DNA of 32,451 nt from Deltaproteobacteria bacterium (GTDB lineage Bacteria; Desulfobacterota; DSM-4660; Desulfatiglandales; HGW-15), in assembly GCA_019307745.1 (NCBI GenBank), contig JAFDJA010000008.1:1-32451 (forward strand), given 5' to 3'. The notes beneath the pieces are model-generated. The model was not told where the DNA came from. It saw nothing but the letters and a program-made list of their open reading frames with translations, and did not search any database. The translations under genes were made by a program, and so were the position numbers. Of the stretch, positions 1 to 7,270 are shown one piece after another. Position 1 is the stretch's first letter; each line of letters begins with the position of its first letter.

Positions 1-66
1 CAAGCCTCCAGCGTTAAAAAGTACAAGAAGCCCGATTAATATATTGAATAGACGCTGTTTTTCCAT
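1..66 (-). CDS. N-terminal fragment of a putative exported protein (runs off the window)
   Basis: Reading leftward from the ATG at 66 gives 22 codons to the window edge, open throughout, beginning MEKQRLFNILIGLLVLFNAG. A short Lys/Arg-containing N-terminus followed by a Leu/Ile/Val-rich stretch and small residues is what a Sec signal peptide or first membrane helix looks like. The upstream Shine-Dalgarno is weak (GAAAGATC). The frame is below the size cut-off of the ORF track and has no stop because it is cut. The function cannot be told. It could be chance, but the composition argues for a real gene start. Confidence 0.5.
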   Translation of the reverse strand, partial: MEKQRLFNILIGLLVLFNAGGL

Positions 67-704
67 AAATAGATCTTTCAGTATTTTAGTGTGGTTTGAA
101 CATTGAGATTGGAAAAAGTTAAAAAGAGAACCTCCCCTCTTTTTTGATCCGCATAAAATTAATAATCCAACACTGTTTTGTTTGTCAATGGAAAAATGGG
201 AAATAGGAAATTCATTATACTGTATTATCGCCATGGAACGGGTGAATCAATCTGAATTTTTCGGTTGTTTCTATTTAAATAGAGTTTGGTTGTGGAAAAA
301 ACCACAAGATATAGTGTTCGCTTCTTGTTTTTGCTACGATATGCATAAGATATATAAATTTAGATTAATTGCGAAAGAATGTTTGACAAATGTGGATATG
401 CATGGCATCTTATTGATAATAATCCATAATCCGTAATAAAACGGATCAAGGAAGAGAATAATGACTGCCGGATGGGGTCTAAACGCTATTTGGGGGTCAA
501 CCAGAAGGTGTTTGACGCACACGCCATATAGCAGGCCCGATGTGCCAGGGTAAAGGTCTATTATCTGATTTGCAGATAAATGGTGACCATTTTCAAAAGA
601 GTTGATCAAATACAAAGATGCTAGGATTTAAGATTTCACGCTAGAGCTTGATCCTCGAATCCTTGACTATTTTTTCCCAAGTGGTCGGGAGAAGACAATA
701 AATA
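67..704. other. Gene-poor stretch with one decayed reading frame
   Basis: Two ORF-track entries here (182-436 plus, 334-615 minus) lack convincing composition or ribosome sites and I do not accept them. A weak AT-rich hairpin (AAAAAGAG at 121-128, CTCTTTTT at 137-144) lies near the left-edge gene. At 430-605 on the plus strand two consecutive frames read like protein but are joined by a frameshift. The first ends at a TAG at 529-531, and the second (about 531-602) reads ...GKGLLSDLQINGDHFQKS then stops. The pattern G-x-L-x-D-L-x-I-N-G resembles a PilZ-domain core, so this may be a dead relative of the PilZ-like gene immediately downstream. That is a low-confidence inference. Confidence 0.3.
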
Positions 705-1043
705 ATGGATAGAGATGCCGTGATTAATGAGTTTTCAGAAGAAAGATCAGGTCGCCTGAAGACTATGGAGAAATTTAATAGCGTAGAAATTTCCCTGAAG
801 GGACTTGACCTTCCATACCAGTTCAAGATATGGGATGTTGCTACTGAGTCAGTAGGGGTCCTTGTAAAGGAAGAGTCTACTATTTTGCCTTTTTTAAATG
901 AGGGAGATGCATTGGACATGAAATACTATTCTGTTGACTCAACAGAAAATATCCTGACGGTAATTCAACATATCACAAAAAACGACCATGGAAGATTGAA
1001 GGGGCATTATCTGGTGGGTTTAAGGTTTATAGAAGCCAGATAA
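705..1043 (+). CDS. PilZ-like domain protein, probable c-di-GMP-related regulator
   Basis: This is a 112-residue soluble protein with no signal peptide. Residues about 40-110 follow a pattern seen in short PilZ-type proteins of Desulfobacterota: a beta strand (FKIWDVATESVGVLVK), a Leu-rich turn before 'GDALDMKYYS', and a final strand ending 'GHYLVGLRFIEA'. The canonical RxxxR c-di-GMP-binding motif is not obvious, so it may be a non-binding PilZ-like domain or a divergent one. The SD-like GGGAGAAG lies rather far (about 12 nt) from the ATG at 705; an internal ATG (MEKFNSVEIS) is an alternative start. It stands alone, followed by a good terminator at 1105-1132, so it is probably monocistronic. 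The family call is from pattern memory only. Confidence 0.5.
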   Translation: MDRDAVINEFSEERSGRLKTMEKFNSVEISLKGLDLPYQFKIWDVATESVGVLVKEESTILPFLNEGDALDMKYYSVDSTENILTVIQHITKNDHGRLKGHYLVGLRFIEAR

Positions 1044-1104
1044 GAGACAGCAGCTTTTTCCATCTAAGTTATTGTTCCGGATCTCAATTTTTTCAAATAT
1101 ATGC

Positions 1105-1132
1105 AACCATGCCCCCGGGTGTGGTTTTTTTT
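1105..1132 (+). terminator. Rho-independent terminator after the PilZ-like gene
   Basis: AACCATGCC...GGTGTGGTT-type hairpin (about 9-10 pairs including G-T pairs, very short C-rich loop) followed directly by eight T residues. Confidence 0.75.
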
Positions 1133-1406
1133 ATGGTCATTTTGGGTTGAAAAAGATTAATATATTTTGATATGGATCTTATAATTGGTTTCCAATCAGA
1201 AATGGCCCTTTTCTGCAATAGCAGCGTCAATCTGATGGTCTTGTAGTTCGGCATACTATTATATTTTCCCGCTCAAGTCTTTGACTTTCTTGATCTTGCG
1301 AAAACCTGCGCATCTTTGAATTGGAAGCTATCTGGTGTCGAATTAACATTTATTTGTGGATGCCAGTTAATAAAATCAATGTTCCGGTAATCTGCTGATA
1401 GGCAGG

Positions 1407-1448
1407 ACTGGTTTTTTATGGTCATGTTTTAAGACCAGTATTTTTTTT
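1407..1448 (+). terminator. Terminator-like hairpin immediately upstream of the 332-aa gene
   Basis: ACTGGT at 1407-1412 pairs with ACCAGT at 1434-1439. An alternative inner stem is TGGTC/GACCA (1419-1423 with 1433-1437). Eight T residues follow at 1441-1448, then nine A residues and the ribosome site. The T-tract ends only 19 nt before the start codon at 1468, so it lies in the leader of the gene rather than behind another gene. It could stop readthrough or act as an attenuator. Confidence 0.45.
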
Positions 1449-1467
1449 AAAAAAAAAGGTGAAGTAT

Positions 1468-2463
1468 ATGTCTGCAATCCTGTTCCCCCATACCAGCCTG
1501 CCTGGAGAAATCTTGAAAAAGTTATGCGAATTTTTCAGGCCAATCACCATATGTCAGCCATGGTTTATGACGCCCCCTATTTCTTCTGATGAGGATATTG
1601 AGGCGGGCTCTATCCGTATTGTTAATCCGCCTGACAGCATGAAGCCTGAAAATGCTTTTGATAATCTTTTGACGGATTATCAAAGGTGGACAGACCTGAA
1701 TAGTGGTAGGCATTATGCGGATATTGTCAGGATGGACAGGCCTGATGATCCTGGAGAGGACAGCACCTGGGGAATCAGGCAGATGCTTGGCCGGATGATC
1801 CGGCCTGATGCCCCTGTTGAAAAGAATAATATTTTAAAGTATCACCTTATTCTGCATATGGCCCGGGAGATAGAGATTCAACGTTATGAGGCAGACAAAA
1901 TACGCCGGGAACTGGGCAGGGGAAGGGCGCTTCTTGAGGGAAGTATTGAAAACGCGGACAATATTGACAACCTTCTGGGTGATCTTCCCGGTTTTGATTC
2001 GAAATCGGGGCTGGACGAATCAAATCTGAAAAGGATAACAGAAGCATGGTGCGCCCTTTTTGTGGGACAGCTGACTCAGGGAGGCATTCTTGTTACGACC
2101 AGCCTGGATGTGTTGGATTATATCTGTGAGGCATGGGAGAAAATGAATCCAGAGAAGGATAATGTTGATAATAGTATGATCAGGTTTGACATTCCCTGTG
2201 TCGGGCAGGACAGATATGGCGAGATAGGGGAATTGCTCGTCAGTTTTGGTGATGATCCGGATAAAAAGATTGCAGCCCTGGAAGAACTTGCAGGAGAATT
2301 TAGACCGTCGGAAGGCAAGGAGACATCAGGCCGCATCATAGGCATCACTGTCAAATATCTCAATTCTCCGGCAGGTGAAGAGGCTTTTAAAAAGGATGCC
2401 TTTTTGAATACTCTCCAGGGGAAAACAATTATCCTGGTCCAGGGATTATGCTCTGAGGAGTGA
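1468..2463 (+). CDS. Unrecognised conserved-looking protein, 331 aa
   Basis: I do not recognise this family. The ORF track starts at a GTG (1459), but AAGGTGA at 1456-1462 sits 5 nt before the ATG at 1468, so the start MSAILFPHTSLPGEIL is preferred. The protein is soluble, acidic and lacks a signal peptide or membrane segments. A helical, charged middle (about residues 120-165, 'HMAREIEIQRYEADKIRRELGRG') could be a coiled coil. No Walker, Cys-pair or nuclease motif is visible. It is followed after 4 bp by a 77-aa gene, so the two are probably co-transcribed and may work together. The only neighbouring hint is the convergent tRNA-thiolation gene ttcA, which is weak evidence. Confidence 0.75.
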   Translation: MSAILFPHTSLPGEILKKLCEFFRPITICQPWFMTPPISSDEDIEAGSIRIVNPPDSMKPENAFDNLLTDYQRWTDLNSGRHYADIVRMDRPDDPGEDSTWGIRQMLGRMIRPDAPVEKNNILKYHLILHMAREIEIQRYEADKIRRELGRGRALLEGSIENADNIDNLLGDLPGFDSKSGLDESNLKRITEAWCALFVGQLTQGGILVTTSLDVLDYICEAWEKMNPEKDNVDNSMIRFDIPCVGQDRYGEIGELLVSFGDDPDKKIAALEELAGEFRPSEGKETSGRIIGITVKYLNSPAGEEAFKKDAFLNTLQGKTIILVQGLCSEE

Positions 2464-2467
2464 GAGA

Positions 2468-2701
2468 ATGGCTCATAAAGAGTTAATTGAACAGGACGGT
2501 TGGATTAAGCGGTTTGCCGCCTGTGAGCCTAGGTTGAGTGAGGCTGTGAAGATGTATCAGGACTCAGGCTTTGATGTCAGGCTGGGGCCTTTTTCAGCAG
2601 GTTCAAAAATTGAACCGGGATGCATGACCTGTTTTAAGGGTTATGAAGATCATTTTGCGGTTATTTATACAAGGCCAAAGAATACTACTCAGGGCATGTA
2701 A
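2468..2701 (+). CDS. Unrecognised small protein, 77 aa
   Basis: The gene starts 4 bp after the stop of the upstream 331-aa gene with a GAGTGAGAG ribosome site, so the two form an operon. The protein has an amphipathic N-terminal half and a C-terminal part with two cysteines spaced CxxC (PGCMTCFKGYEDHFAVIYTRP). A CxxC pair in such a small protein may bind metal or be redox active, but only one pair is present. Its last 13 bp overlap the 3' end of the convergent ttcA. No family is recognised. Confidence 0.65.
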   Translation: MAHKELIEQDGWIKRFAACEPRLSEAVKMYQDSGFDVRLGPFSAGSKIEPGCMTCFKGYEDHFAVIYTRPKNTTQGM

Positions 2702-3411
2702 TCTGTCTTAATGTTCTGCATGGCATGAAATATATTGCCTTTTATCTTTTTATTACCCCTGTAAAATGTTTTTAGCATCTTTTTTATTTCTTCCCTTTTG
2801 GTATTTCCGTTTGAAGGGCAACAGGACTTGATTATTGGCAGCTTCATATGTTCTGCAAATCTCCTTAAGGTGTTTTCATCTGTCATGTAAAGAGGGCGTA
2901 TTATTGTCAGCTTTCCATTAAAAAAGTCCTGGACCGGCATCATAGTACTTATATTCGCACTGAATAAGATATTCAGGAAAAACGTCTCAATCATATCATC
3001 CTTGTGATGTCCAAGGGCTATCTTGTTGCAGTCAAACTCTGCTGCTGCCTCAAACACCGCCTTTCTCCTCAGTCTGGAACAGAAAAAACAGGGGTTCTCA
3101 CGATTCTCATCGCTATGCGCCCTGGGGCCAAAATCGCCATAAATGATCCTGTATTCAAATCCCTGTTCCTCAAAAAATGAGCGTAACCTGTCAGCCGAGC
3201 CTGTCCCAAAGCCTGGATCAACGTGGACAGCTATAATCCGGTATTTGATAGGGAGCCATTTCAACCTTTCTCTTAACAGCCACAGGAGGGACATGCTGTC
3301 TTTGCCCCCGGATACGGAAACCATGATGCGGTCTCCCTGTCTTGTCATGTTTTGAATATGGATTGCCTTTCCCATGAGATGTCTTATCTCTTTAAGCATA
3401 TAGTGTGACAT
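2689..3411 (-). CDS. ttcA: TtcA-family tRNA 2-thiolation enzyme
   Basis: PP-loop ATPase of the TtcA/TtuA family, which installs sulfur on tRNA (2-thiocytidine at position 32 in E. coli) using ATP and a [4Fe-4S] cluster. At 240 aa it is short compared with E. coli TtcA (about 311). Visible motifs are the PP-loop SGGKDS (residues 34-39), a CxxC at C108/C111 in 'PCFFCSRLRRKAVF', the 'ALGHHKDDMIETF' motif (132-144) and a later Cys at 197/198, matching the three cluster cysteines of TtcA. The start ATG at 3411 lies 7 nt after the yggS stop, with AGGAAAG as ribosome site, so it is the second gene of a yggS-ttcA operon. Exact tRNA position and substrate are inferred from the family. Confidence 0.85.
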   Translation of the reverse strand: MSHYMLKEIRHLMGKAIHIQNMTRQGDRIMVSVSGGKDSMSLLWLLRERLKWLPIKYRIIAVHVDPGFGTGSADRLRSFFEEQGFEYRIIYGDFGPRAHSDENRENPCFFCSRLRRKAVFEAAAEFDCNKIALGHHKDDMIETFFLNILFSANISTMMPVQDFFNGKLTIIRPLYMTDENTLRRFAEHMKLPIIKSCCPSNGNTKREEIKKMLKTFYRGNKKIKGNIFHAMQNIKTDYMP

Positions 3412-3418
3412 ATCTTTC

Positions 3419-4078
3419 CTACCTGTGCTGGCGTGGGCCGAAAATGCCTGTGCCGATCCTTACAAGATTCGCGCCTTCTTCAATTGCAATCCTGTAGGAA
3501 TCAGACATGCCCATGGAGAGGTATTTCATCTCTATGCCTGAGATATTCAGACCTCTTATTTTTTCAGATAGCTCCCTGGTCCTCTGGAAGCAGGGGCGGA
3601 TGAGTTCCAGATCTTCTATGAAAGGACCCATTGTCATGAGCCCCATTACCCTTATATTACCCAGTCCTGCAATCTCCCGGACGAGAGAGACAGCCTTGTC
3701 CGGCATTACTCCCGCCTTTTGCTCCTCCTCTCCGCTATTAATTTCTATAAGAATCTCCATGACCTTCCCTATCTTTCCGCATTCCCTGTCAATAGCCTTT
3801 GCAAGTTTCGCAGAATCCACAGTCTCGATCATGTCGAAGATTGTTACGGCCTTTTTTGCCTTATTGGATTGAAGGTGTCCAATTAGATGCCATTTTGCGA
3901 CCCTGCCAATGGCCTCAAACGCCTTTTCAGCCTCCTGCACATAGTTCTCCCCAAGGATGACCAGCCCGGCATCAATGGCCGCCTTAAGTTCCTCCCTCGT
4001 CCTGGTCTTGGCAGCACCGACAATTTGAACCCCCTGTGGCAGTTCATTGAGTATCTTTATTATGTTCTCTTTGATCAT
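3419..4078 (-). CDS. yggS: YggS/PLPBP-family pyridoxal-phosphate homeostasis protein
   Basis: This 219-aa protein has the length and motif order of the YggS/YlmE/PROSC family, which binds pyridoxal 5'-phosphate and buffers the cofactor without known catalytic turnover. The PLP lysine is in 'VGAAKTRT' (K24). Other family hallmarks are 'GENYVQEA', 'WHLIGHLQSNKAKKA', 'VDSAKLA', 'INSGEEEQKAGV' and C-terminal 'LSMGMSDSYRIAIEEGANLVRIGTGIFG'-type segments binding the phosphate. The start is firm, with GGAGG 6 nt before the ATG at 4078. It is the first gene of a minus-strand pair with ttcA (7-bp gap). A decayed reading frame of unknown origin overlaps its first 35 bp on the same strand. Confidence 0.92.
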   Translation of the reverse strand: MIKENIIKILNELPQGVQIVGAAKTRTREELKAAIDAGLVILGENYVQEAEKAFEAIGRVAKWHLIGHLQSNKAKKAVTIFDMIETVDSAKLAKAIDRECGKIGKVMEILIEINSGEEEQKAGVMPDKAVSLVREIAGLGNIRVMGLMTMGPFIEDLELIRPCFQRTRELSEKIRGLNISGIEMKYLSMGMSDSYRIAIEEGANLVRIGTGIFGPRQHR

Positions 4079-4349
4079 TTACTGCCTCCATTAAGGTGGG
4101 CACGAAATATTGTCCATCCATAAATTCAAGATAGCTGTTAATTGGTTTCCAAGTTGGAATGATAAGTACTCTGGTAAAATCGTTCCAATTATTTTTTCTG
4201 TCGACATCCCCTATTCCTTTTCTATTTACTTGAGGTTTATCTAAGTGTCCACTAAAATAGAGAACTTCGAACTTTGCACCAGCTATAGAAGATTCAATTA
4301 TAACGTTTAAATAAACAGGATAAAAATGAATTTTATTGCAGATTACAAT
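4044..4349 (-). pseudogene. 5'-truncated coding remnant upstream of yggS
   Basis: On the minus strand a frame stays open for about 101 codons from a TAA at 4350-4352 to a TGA at 4044-4046, with no usable start codon, so the ORF track missed it. Its translation has a protein-like composition, for example 'GAKFEVLYFSGHLDKPQ' and 'WNDFTRVLIIPTWKPINSY'. The first few codons overlap the start of nudC, which is clearly real on the other strand, so the remnant's true 5' limit is probably near 4322. Its end runs into yggS in a different frame. I read it as the tail of a gene whose front was lost by rearrangement. No family was recognised, and it could be a chance open frame. Confidence 0.4.
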
Positions 4350-5147
4350 TTACAGGCAGAACCAACCGAGGATTCATTACTGCTTATGTTTGAGAATAAT
4401 ACCCTTTTAGTAGAGCAGACAGGTGATGGCTTTCAGGTGCCATCGGTAACAGGTTCCGGTTTTCCCCTTGTTGATGAGCTGGACCTCCATTACATAGGGA
4501 GTATAGCTGACAAGCACTGCTTCGCAGTCTTAATGGAATCAGGCATCAAGATCCCTGAAGGATTTCAATTCCTAAGCCTTATCCAATTATTCGGATCAAT
4601 TGAAGATCCTCAATTTGCTGCAGCCTGCTTTGCATACCACATTATTCCCTGGCATTGGAATTCCAAGTACTGCGGAAGATGTGGCTCCCTTACGCAGTTC
4701 CTGGCAGAGGAACGGGGAAAGCAATGTGTGGAATGTGGATTGGTTCTGTACCCTGGAATTTCACCGTGTATAATTGTGGCTGTAGTCAGAAACAGGAAGG
4801 AACTTCTTTTGGCAGAGCTGAATCGATCAGACAGGATGCGGTATAGTGTGTTGGCAGGATTTGTAGAAACAGGTGAAACCCTTGAGCATTGTGTCAGAAG
4901 GGAAGTGCGGGAAGAGGTTGGTATTGAGGTTCGTAATATTAAATACTTTGGCAGTCAACCATGGGCATTTTCTCAGTCTCTGATGGTTGCCTTTACAGCG
5001 GAATATGACAGCGGTGAAATCACAGTGGATGGAAAAGAGGTGCGTAATGCAGGGTGGTTTTTATTTGACCAACTTCCTTCTCTCCCTTCTAAGGCTAGTA
5101 TCTCTCGACAGTTGATTGACTGGTTCATTGAGGAATATGGGAATTAA
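4326..5147 (+). CDS. nudC: NADH pyrophosphatase NudC (NAD-capped RNA decapping / NAD+ diphosphatase)
   Basis: Nudix hydrolase of the NudC type, 273 aa, cleaving NAD(H) to NMN(H) and AMP and, in the characterised family, removing NAD caps from RNA. The order of parts is typical. A divergent N-terminal domain comes first, then a zinc ribbon with C116/C119 and C134/C137 (YCGRCG, CVECG). The Nudix box follows at residues 178-200 (GFVETGETLEHCVRREVREE), matching G-x5-E-x7-R-E-U-x-E-E-x-G-U. The NudC-specific SQPWAF motif at 210-215 separates it from other Nudix enzymes. The AGGA ribosome site lies 7 nt before the ATG. It stands as a single gene divergent from yggS. Confidence 0.95.
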   Translation: MNFIADYNLQAEPTEDSLLLMFENNTLLVEQTGDGFQVPSVTGSGFPLVDELDLHYIGSIADKHCFAVLMESGIKIPEGFQFLSLIQLFGSIEDPQFAAACFAYHIIPWHWNSKYCGRCGSLTQFLAEERGKQCVECGLVLYPGISPCIIVAVVRNRKELLLAELNRSDRMRYSVLAGFVETGETLEHCVRREVREEVGIEVRNIKYFGSQPWAFSQSLMVAFTAEYDSGEITVDGKEVRNAGWFLFDQLPSLPSKASISRQLIDWFIEEYGN

Positions 5148-5183
5148 AGGAGTCACATAGCCAATCCGGTCAGATTATACTAA

Positions 5184-5233
5184 ATGTATGACCTGAATTT
5201 CAATATTGTTTATGCAAGATTCATGTATGACCT
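5184..5233. repeat. 11-bp direct repeat upstream of the nucleoside transporter gene
   Basis: ATGTATGACCT occurs exactly at 5184-5194 and 5223-5233, 39 bp apart, in the 220-bp gap between nudC and the transporter gene. It may be a paired operator or chance. Confidence 0.35.
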
Positions 5234-5367
5234 ATGAACAGGTAAAGAGTATGGTAAATAGGATTTATTTTTTTATAACCAGGAAGAATAAAAATGAGTA
5301 GTAGAGATAGGGTTATAAATACACAATTCTTTCCTTAAACCTTTTATCATGGGAGAGGTGATGGATC

Positions 5368-6663
5368 ATGGAACTGTATAATCTTGTGAGTTTTTTGGGT
5401 ATGTTTGTGCTGATGGGCATTGCATGGCTTTTTTCCACAGACAGGAAGAAGATGAATTGGCATCTGATCGGCTGGGGTCTGGGTCTACAAATTCTGTTTG
5501 CCTTATTCATCTTTGTGGTACCTGAGGGGGCAAAGCTGTTCCTTGTGATCAATGATGCGGTGGTAATGGTCCTTGATTCAGCTACTGCCGGTGTTAGATT
5601 CGTGTTTGGTCCCCTGGCTCAGCCTCCAGGTACTGAAGGATCTCTTGGTTTTATTCTCGCATTTCAAGCATTTCCTACTATCATCTTTTTCTCATCCCTT
5701 GTGGCGGTCCTCTATTTTTTGAATATCATGCCGTTACTCATCAGGTCTTTTGCCTGGTTATTCACAAAATTGATGCGAGTGTCAGGGGCGGAGTCTTTGT
5801 GTGCCGCAAGTAATATTTTTGTGGGTATTGAATCTGCCCTTACTGTACGCCCACACCTTGAGACCATGACGCGATCAGAGCTGTGCACGGTACTGACAGC
5901 GGGGATGGCAACTGTTGCTTCAAATGTACTGGCCCTTTATGTATTTACATTGCATGGGCAGTTTCCCACAATTGCAGGCCACCTGATCTCTGCATCGTTT
6001 CTGTCTGCCCCTGCAGCGCTGATCATGTCCAAGATCCTTTTGCCTGAGACCGGGACTCCTGTAACCCTGGGTGAATCTGTGAGACCACATTATGAGCGAG
6101 ACAACAATCTGTTTGAGGCTGTTATGAGCGGCGCCCAGTCAGGTGTCAAGGTAATCGTGGGGATAGTGGCACTCCTTATCGCGGTCCTGGGTCTTGTTGC
6201 CTTGCTGGACCTGATTCTGGGTTTTGTGGGGGGAAAGATCAACATACTTACCAACATCCAGTTTGACTGGTCCCTAAAGAGTTTTCTGGGCTATATATTC
6301 AGGCCCATTGCATTTATCATTGGTGTGCCTCCAGCTGATGTGAATCTTGCAGGGTCGATAATCGGCGAGCGTATAGTACTGACAGAGGTGGCATCTTATA
6401 AGGACCTTGCCACAGCACTTGCTGAGGGCAGCCTGATGCATCCCAGATCAGCGGTGATAATAGCCTATGCCCTATGCGGATTTGCTCATTTTGCATCCAT
6501 GGCAATCTTTATAGGTGGTGTGTCTGCACTGGCACCAAAAAGGACAAGGGCACTTTCTCAAATAGGATTAAGGGCCTTGGCCGCCGCCACCCTTGCCTGT
6601 CTTATGACAGCGTGCATAGCTGGCGCTTTTTTCACAAAGCAGAGTATACTCGGGGCAGGATAA
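5368..6663 (+). CDS. NupC-family concentrative nucleoside transporter
   Basis: This 431-aa, highly hydrophobic protein has the architecture of the concentrative nucleoside transporter (CNT/NupC) family: ion-coupled nucleoside uptake through the inner membrane. Diagnostic stretches are the first hairpin 'FQAFPTIIFFSSLVAVLYF', the substrate-site segments 'GAESLCAASNIFVGIESAL' and 'ELCTVLTAGMATVASNVL', and near the end 'RSAVIIAYALCGFAHFAS'. The CNT pattern Q-x-x-P-T-x-x-F-F-x-S-x is present. The length fits the family (about 400). The GGAGAGGTGA ribosome site precedes the ATG at 5368. The coupling ion (Na+ or H+) and nucleoside preference cannot be read by eye. It appears monocistronic. Confidence 0.9.
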   Translation: MELYNLVSFLGMFVLMGIAWLFSTDRKKMNWHLIGWGLGLQILFALFIFVVPEGAKLFLVINDAVVMVLDSATAGVRFVFGPLAQPPGTEGSLGFILAFQAFPTIIFFSSLVAVLYFLNIMPLLIRSFAWLFTKLMRVSGAESLCAASNIFVGIESALTVRPHLETMTRSELCTVLTAGMATVASNVLALYVFTLHGQFPTIAGHLISASFLSAPAALIMSKILLPETGTPVTLGESVRPHYERDNNLFEAVMSGAQSGVKVIVGIVALLIAVLGLVALLDLILGFVGGKINILTNIQFDWSLKSFLGYIFRPIAFIIGVPPADVNLAGSIIGERIVLTEVASYKDLATALAEGSLMHPRSAVIIAYALCGFAHFASMAIFIGGVSALAPKRTRALSQIGLRALAAATLACLMTACIAGAFFTKQSILGAG

Positions 6664-6785
6664 GTTGAGTATGATCAAGTTAAATGCAATAGTTTATAAA
6701 AACATGATAATGTAATATTTGTTAGGGCGGATAATGCTGCAATAAGGCTTCTATTAAACAAGAAAGATAGATAAAAGGATTTCTT

Positions 6786-7244
6786 ATGAAAGCAAGTGAA
6801 GGAAGCATGGGCAGGGTGTTTGTGATCCGTCTGGAGGATGGAGATGTTGTACCAGATTGCATTGAGGACTTTGCTCGGGATAAGTGTGTGTCAGTGGGTC
6901 ATGTGATTATGGTTGGAGGGACAGGCTCCGGTAAGGTTGTGGTGGGTCCCCGAGTCTCTGATGCTATGCCTCCTGATCCCATGATCAAGAGATTTGATGA
7001 GGCCCATGAGATTATGGGCACGGGCATACTTGCTCCCGGAGAAGACGGAACGCCTGTTCTTCATATGCACGCCTCTTTAGGTCGTTCTGAAGATACCATT
7101 ACCGGATGTGTGCGGCCTGGTATCAGGACCTGGCTTATTGGTGAAGTAATCCTGTATGAGATACTTGGCTCTTATGCCAGACGGACAGTGGATGGGAAAA
7201 CCGGATTCGAGCTTCTGGATGTGAGGAAGAGGGAAGGCGAATGA
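6786..7244 (+). CDS. PPC/DUF296 domain protein
   Basis: A 152-aa single-domain protein of the plants-and-prokaryotes conserved (PPC, DUF296) family, often annotated 'DNA-binding protein with PD1-like motif'. Family features include 'GSMGRVFVIRLEDGD' at the start, a 'GHVIMVGGTGSG' loop, and the histidines in 'DEAHEIMGTGIL' (H74) and 'VLHMHASLGR' (H93, H95), which in solved bacterial members line a metal-binding trimer interface. The C-terminal 'RTWLIGEVILYEIL' completes the fold. The role of bacterial stand-alone members is poorly known, so DNA binding should not be assumed. It has an AAAAGGAT ribosome site, stands alone and converges on the activase pair. Confidence 0.85.
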   Translation: MKASEGSMGRVFVIRLEDGDVVPDCIEDFARDKCVSVGHVIMVGGTGSGKVVVGPRVSDAMPPDPMIKRFDEAHEIMGTGILAPGEDGTPVLHMHASLGRSEDTITGCVRPGIRTWLIGEVILYEILGSYARRTVDGKTGFELLDVRKREGE

Positions 7245-7270
7245 GATCTCCCCAATGATAATACTAATCC

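Larger units (their letters stand above)
1044..1467. other. Intergenic leader region without a gene
   Basis: No credible gene is seen in these 424 bases. They hold the terminator of the PilZ-like gene (1105-1132) and a second terminator-like hairpin (1407-1448) placed just before the next gene. Both hairpins include the same string, GG-T(6-8)-ATGGTCAT (1123-1140 and 1410-1425), a short imperfect direct repeat. Otherwise the DNA is AT-rich and unremarkable. Confidence 0.6.

Noticed and set aside
450-560. Possible c-di-GMP riboswitch before the PilZ-like gene (GACGCACACGCC string)
   Set aside because: The conserved order of the class I switch (CACGCACAGGGCAAACC and the later GGGACGCAAAGCC part) is not present.
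182-615. ORF-track frames at 182-436 (plus) and 334-615 (minus)
   Set aside because: They overlap each other on opposite strands, have no good ribosome site and odd composition (many Ile, Tyr and Cys); a partly overlapping broken frame at 430-605 looks more like former coding DNA.
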